NCBI GenBank assembly: GCA_023399095.1
Contig: JAEWQS010000028.1
Coordinates: 1-6,454 of the forward strand
Direction of reading: 5' to 3'
Source of the DNA: Bacillota bacterium
Lineage (GTDB): Bacteria > Bacillota > Clostridia > Christensenellales > SZUA-584
Length of the DNA stretch: 6,454 bases
The notes below the pieces were generated by a model. That model had not been told where the DNA came from, made no database searches, and worked only from the letters and a program-made list of their open reading frames with translations. Shown here one piece after another: positions 5,159 through 6,454 of this stretch. How positions within the stretch are numbered: the first letter of the stretch is position 1; every line of letters begins with the position of its first letter. Made by a program: the position numbers and the translations under genes.

Positions 5159-5245
5159 ACTTCTTAACAATCGATAGCCTGCGTTGGGTTATCTGGGGCT
5201 TGCATCTCCTGCAATCATGCGCGTTTATGGTATCGCCGAGTGTTT

Positions 5246-5941
5246 TTATTGGAGTGTAACACCAAGCTTTTCATCTACTCTCAGCTTCAGCATCTTTACA
5301 GAATCTGAACTCGTAAAATCCGCCGAAATTGTCAGATACCCATCCTTTACATCGAGGAGCGCATTGGTGTACACCGCATCCTCACCTGCCGCTTCCGAAA
5401 AATCCAGCATGCCGCCCTCGCTGCCGTCCTTGCTGACATACTCGACAGTCACAGCTTCATTTGTGCCGTTCACGTAGAAAACACGTTCTCCGTACACCGC
5501 CACATCCCAGTACCCGGTGGGCAGAGTCTTCTCAGCCAGTACCAAGCGGTTGCCGCCGTCAATATCGGTTCGCACCACCGCATACTTTGCGCCAAGTTCC
5601 TCTGTTTCGCATATGCACGAGACACCGTCTGAAAAAGCCGCACCCTCGGCAAAATACAGCGCATCACCCTCCTGCACAAGGCTTCCGAGCCAAACCGTCC
5701 AATCCGCGTCATAATACGGCACCGCATCATATATCGCTTCTTTTTTACCTTCGTAGTTACGTATGATCTGAGAGTTGGAAATCGTAAACGAATATGCTTG
5801 CTCAATCGCGGTTGGTGCAGCACTAATCGTGCTGCTTTGCGTCTCCTCCGTCTCTTGCGGCACATCGCCCGCCGCAGGCGCGCATCCCAAGAGCATCACA
5901 GTCATTATAAAAACCAAAGATAATAAACCTACGCGTGTCAT
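5246..5941 (-). CDS. Lipoprotein with beta-propeller-like (DUF5050-like) strands
   Basis: The protein has 231 residues from ATG 5941. The N-terminus is a type II signal peptide: a basic start (TR), a hydrophobic core and the lipobox MLLGC with lipidation cysteine at 20. A Ser/Thr/Glu/Ala-rich linker follows to about residue 48, so the mature protein is anchored outside the membrane. The rest is beta-rich with repeated blade-like pieces: GDALYFAEG, VVRTDIDGGNRLVLAEK, DVAVYGERVFYVNG, VEYVSKDGSEGGMLDF. The R-x-D-x-D-G-x-N pattern recalls DUF5050-type propeller repeats, but too few blades are present for a full propeller. ATG 5941 is preferred because AAGGTG lies 6 nt upstream; an in-frame GTG at 5950 would add three residues (MKT) and cannot be excluded. 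It is divergent from the padR-like gene. The function is unknown; binding at the cell surface is a guess. No clear terminator follows the stop. Confidence 0.83.
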   Translation of the reverse strand: MTRVGLLSLVFIMTVMLLGCAPAAGDVPQETEETQSSTISAAPTAIEQAYSFTISNSQIIRNYEGKKEAIYDAVPYYDADWTVWLGSLVQEGDALYFAEGAAFSDGVSCICETEELGAKYAVVRTDIDGGNRLVLAEKTLPTGYWDVAVYGERVFYVNGTNEAVTVEYVSKDGSEGGMLDFSEAAGEDAVYTNALLDVKDGYLTISADFTSSDSVKMLKLRVDEKLGVTLQ

Positions 5942-5971
5942 TGTCTTCACCTTTTCATTGCGTTTTTATCC

Positions 5972-5980
5972 AGTATAACA
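5972..5980 (-). promoter_or_regulatory. Extended -10 promoter of the lipoprotein gene
   Basis: On the minus strand TGTTATACT (5980-5972) is an extended -10 with TATACT as core. The -35 position is A-rich without a recognisable hexamer. The start would be near 5965, leaving about 24 nt before ATG 5941. Confidence 0.42.
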
Positions 5981-6020
5981 TAATCGTTAATAAGTTTTTT
6001 GCTACTCAACAAATATTACC

Positions 6021-6049
6021 TTGACACACATAGTAGTCTATGCTACATT
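6021..6049 (+). promoter_or_regulatory. Promoter of the padR-like gene
   Basis: Perfect TTGACA (6021-6026), a 17-nt spacer and TACATT (6044-6049) preceded by TG-n. The predicted start is at about 6056, exactly where the AGGAGGTGA ribosome binding site begins, so the leader is only about 14 nt. Confidence 0.78.
6029..6046. promoter_or_regulatory. Overlapping dyads in the padR-like promoter, candidate autoregulatory operator
   Basis: Between -35 and -10 lie CATAG (6029-6033) / CTATG (6038-6042) around TAGT, and a second dyad GTAG (6033-6036) / CTAC (6043-6046). PadR regulators commonly repress their own promoters through inverted repeats in this position, so self-repression is the likely reading; the exact site is inference. 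Confidence 0.48.
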
Positions 6050-6069
6050 GCTATTAGGAGGTGAGCGTT

Positions 6070-6399
6070 TTGGACTTAAGCAGTGATCTGATTCGCGGCC
6101 ATATCGACACCATTATCTTAGGGCTGCTTCGCAACGGTGACCGCTACGGCTATGAAATCTGCCGTGTTGTGCGGGAAAAAAGCGGCGGCGAATACGAGCT
6201 AAAAGAGCCGTCAATGTACAGCACCATCCGTCGGCTCGAATCCCAGCGGCTCATAGAAGCGTACTGGGGCGACGAATCTCAAGGGGCGCGCCGAAAATAT
6301 TACCGTATCACGGCGGCGGGCGGGAAAGCGTTTGCGCAAAACTTTAACAATTGGCAGTTTGCCAAGAAAATTATCGATAAGCTATTGGAGGTTGAATGA
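6070..6399 (+). CDS. PadR-family transcriptional regulator
   Basis: The protein has 109 residues, the size of the short PadR subfamily (winged helix plus one dimerisation helix). TTG 6070 is chosen because AGGAGGTGA (6056-6064) is a full anti-16S match with 8 nt between GGAGG and TTG; an in-frame GTG at 6061 lies inside that site. The protein then begins MDLSSDLIRGHIDTIILGLL, the usual PadR opening. Other hallmarks are GDRYGYEI (23-30), the recognition helix region EPSMYSTIRRLE (46-57), the wing RRKYYRIT (74-81) and a C-terminal helix from about 92. It likely binds DNA as a dimer and represses its own operon. The stop overlaps the next start (TGATG), and such pairs usually control an adjacent HAAS-domain or permease gene. 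The inducing signal cannot be read from the sequence. Confidence 0.95.
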   Translation: MDLSSDLIRGHIDTIILGLLRNGDRYGYEICRVVREKSGGEYELKEPSMYSTIRRLESQRLIEAYWGDESQGARRKYYRITAAGGKAFAQNFNNWQFAKKIIDKLLEVE

Positions 6400-6454
6400 T
6401 GAGCGTAATCAGCGACTATCTATCAAAACTCAAAAGACAATATCCGAATACGCA
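6399..6454 (+). CDS. Start of a probable HAAS/DUF1700-type membrane-associated protein, 3' truncated
   Basis: The frame opens at ATG 6399, sharing one base with the TGA of the padR-like gene, and remains open to the right edge (MSVISDYLSKLKRQYPNT visible). GGAGG at 6387-6391 is 7 nt upstream; a second in-frame ATG at 6396 has only 4 nt spacing and is less likely. An N-terminus of the form xxYLxxLKxxYPxT directly after a PadR gene is typical of proteins with a HAAS (formerly DUF1700) or permease-prefix helical domain, which often continue into membrane helices. With only 18 residues visible, the family is inferred mainly from context. Confidence 0.6.
   Translation, partial: MSVISDYLSKLKRQYPNT

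Noticed and set aside
5128..5160. Copy 2 terminator as shared terminator for the convergent lipoprotein gene
   Set aside because: On the minus strand the hairpin is followed by AATTCT rather than a T-tract, and it is about 90 nt beyond the stop codon.
5205..5221. TTGCA/TGCAA hairpin downstream of the lipoprotein stop
   Set aside because: Five-pair stem without any T-tract in either direction; too weak to call a terminator.
5184..5477. 97-codon plus-strand frame opposite the lipoprotein gene 3' end
   Set aside because: It is a low-information Ser-rich shadow of the lipoprotein frame, with no ribosome binding site.

Overview
The window looks like the chromosome of a Gram-positive, moderate-GC Clostridia-type bacterium (Bacillota). 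The evidence is near-consensus AGGAGG-type ribosome binding sites before almost every gene, frequent TTG starts, TTGACA/TATAAT promoters with 17-nt spacers, compact hairpin-plus-T-tract terminators, and families typical of that group: a DUF4064-like membrane protein pair, a PadR regulator followed by a HAAS/DUF1700-type gene, and a type II lipoprotein. No tRNA, rRNA, CRISPR array, transposase or phage gene was seen. No gene-free stretch exceeds 300 bases.

Layout. Bases 1-546 hold the 3' part of a MORN-repeat protein with a C-terminal beta-rich domain, open at the left edge. A strong promoter (561-589) then drives a 120-residue membrane protein made of two gapless copies of one hydrophobic unit (621-983), ended by a terminator. 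Facing it on the minus strand is a two-gene ABC transporter operon of the FetAB/YbbL-YbbM (UPF0014) type: an intact ATPase (1820-2452) and a permease (1028-1823) whose reading frame is broken by one extra base in an A6 run. Upstream of the operon is an intergenic region with an orphan plus-strand promoter, two inverted repeats and a bidirectional terminator, which together could make a short RNA.

A minus-strand gene (2693-3700) encodes a soluble chemoreceptor-like protein with its domains in unusual order: MCP signalling hairpin first, Cache-type sensor second, and no membrane segment. Divergent from it are two tandem paralogous membrane proteins (3951-4424 and 4648-5112). Each has its own promoter, the same style of ribosome binding site and a near-identical terminator, so the whole transcription unit appears duplicated; the membrane cores are conserved while the acidic loop has diverged. 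A minus-strand lipoprotein follows (5246-5941). Divergent from it is a short-leader PadR regulator gene (6070-6399) with a dyad in its promoter, overlapping the start of a probable HAAS-domain protein cut off by the right edge.

No single system unites the window; it reads as a run of small independent units concerned with the envelope, transport and sensing. The points most worth a second look are the FetB frameshift, the orphan promoter-terminator unit, the reversed MCP-Cache protein and the duplicated DUF4064-like cassette.
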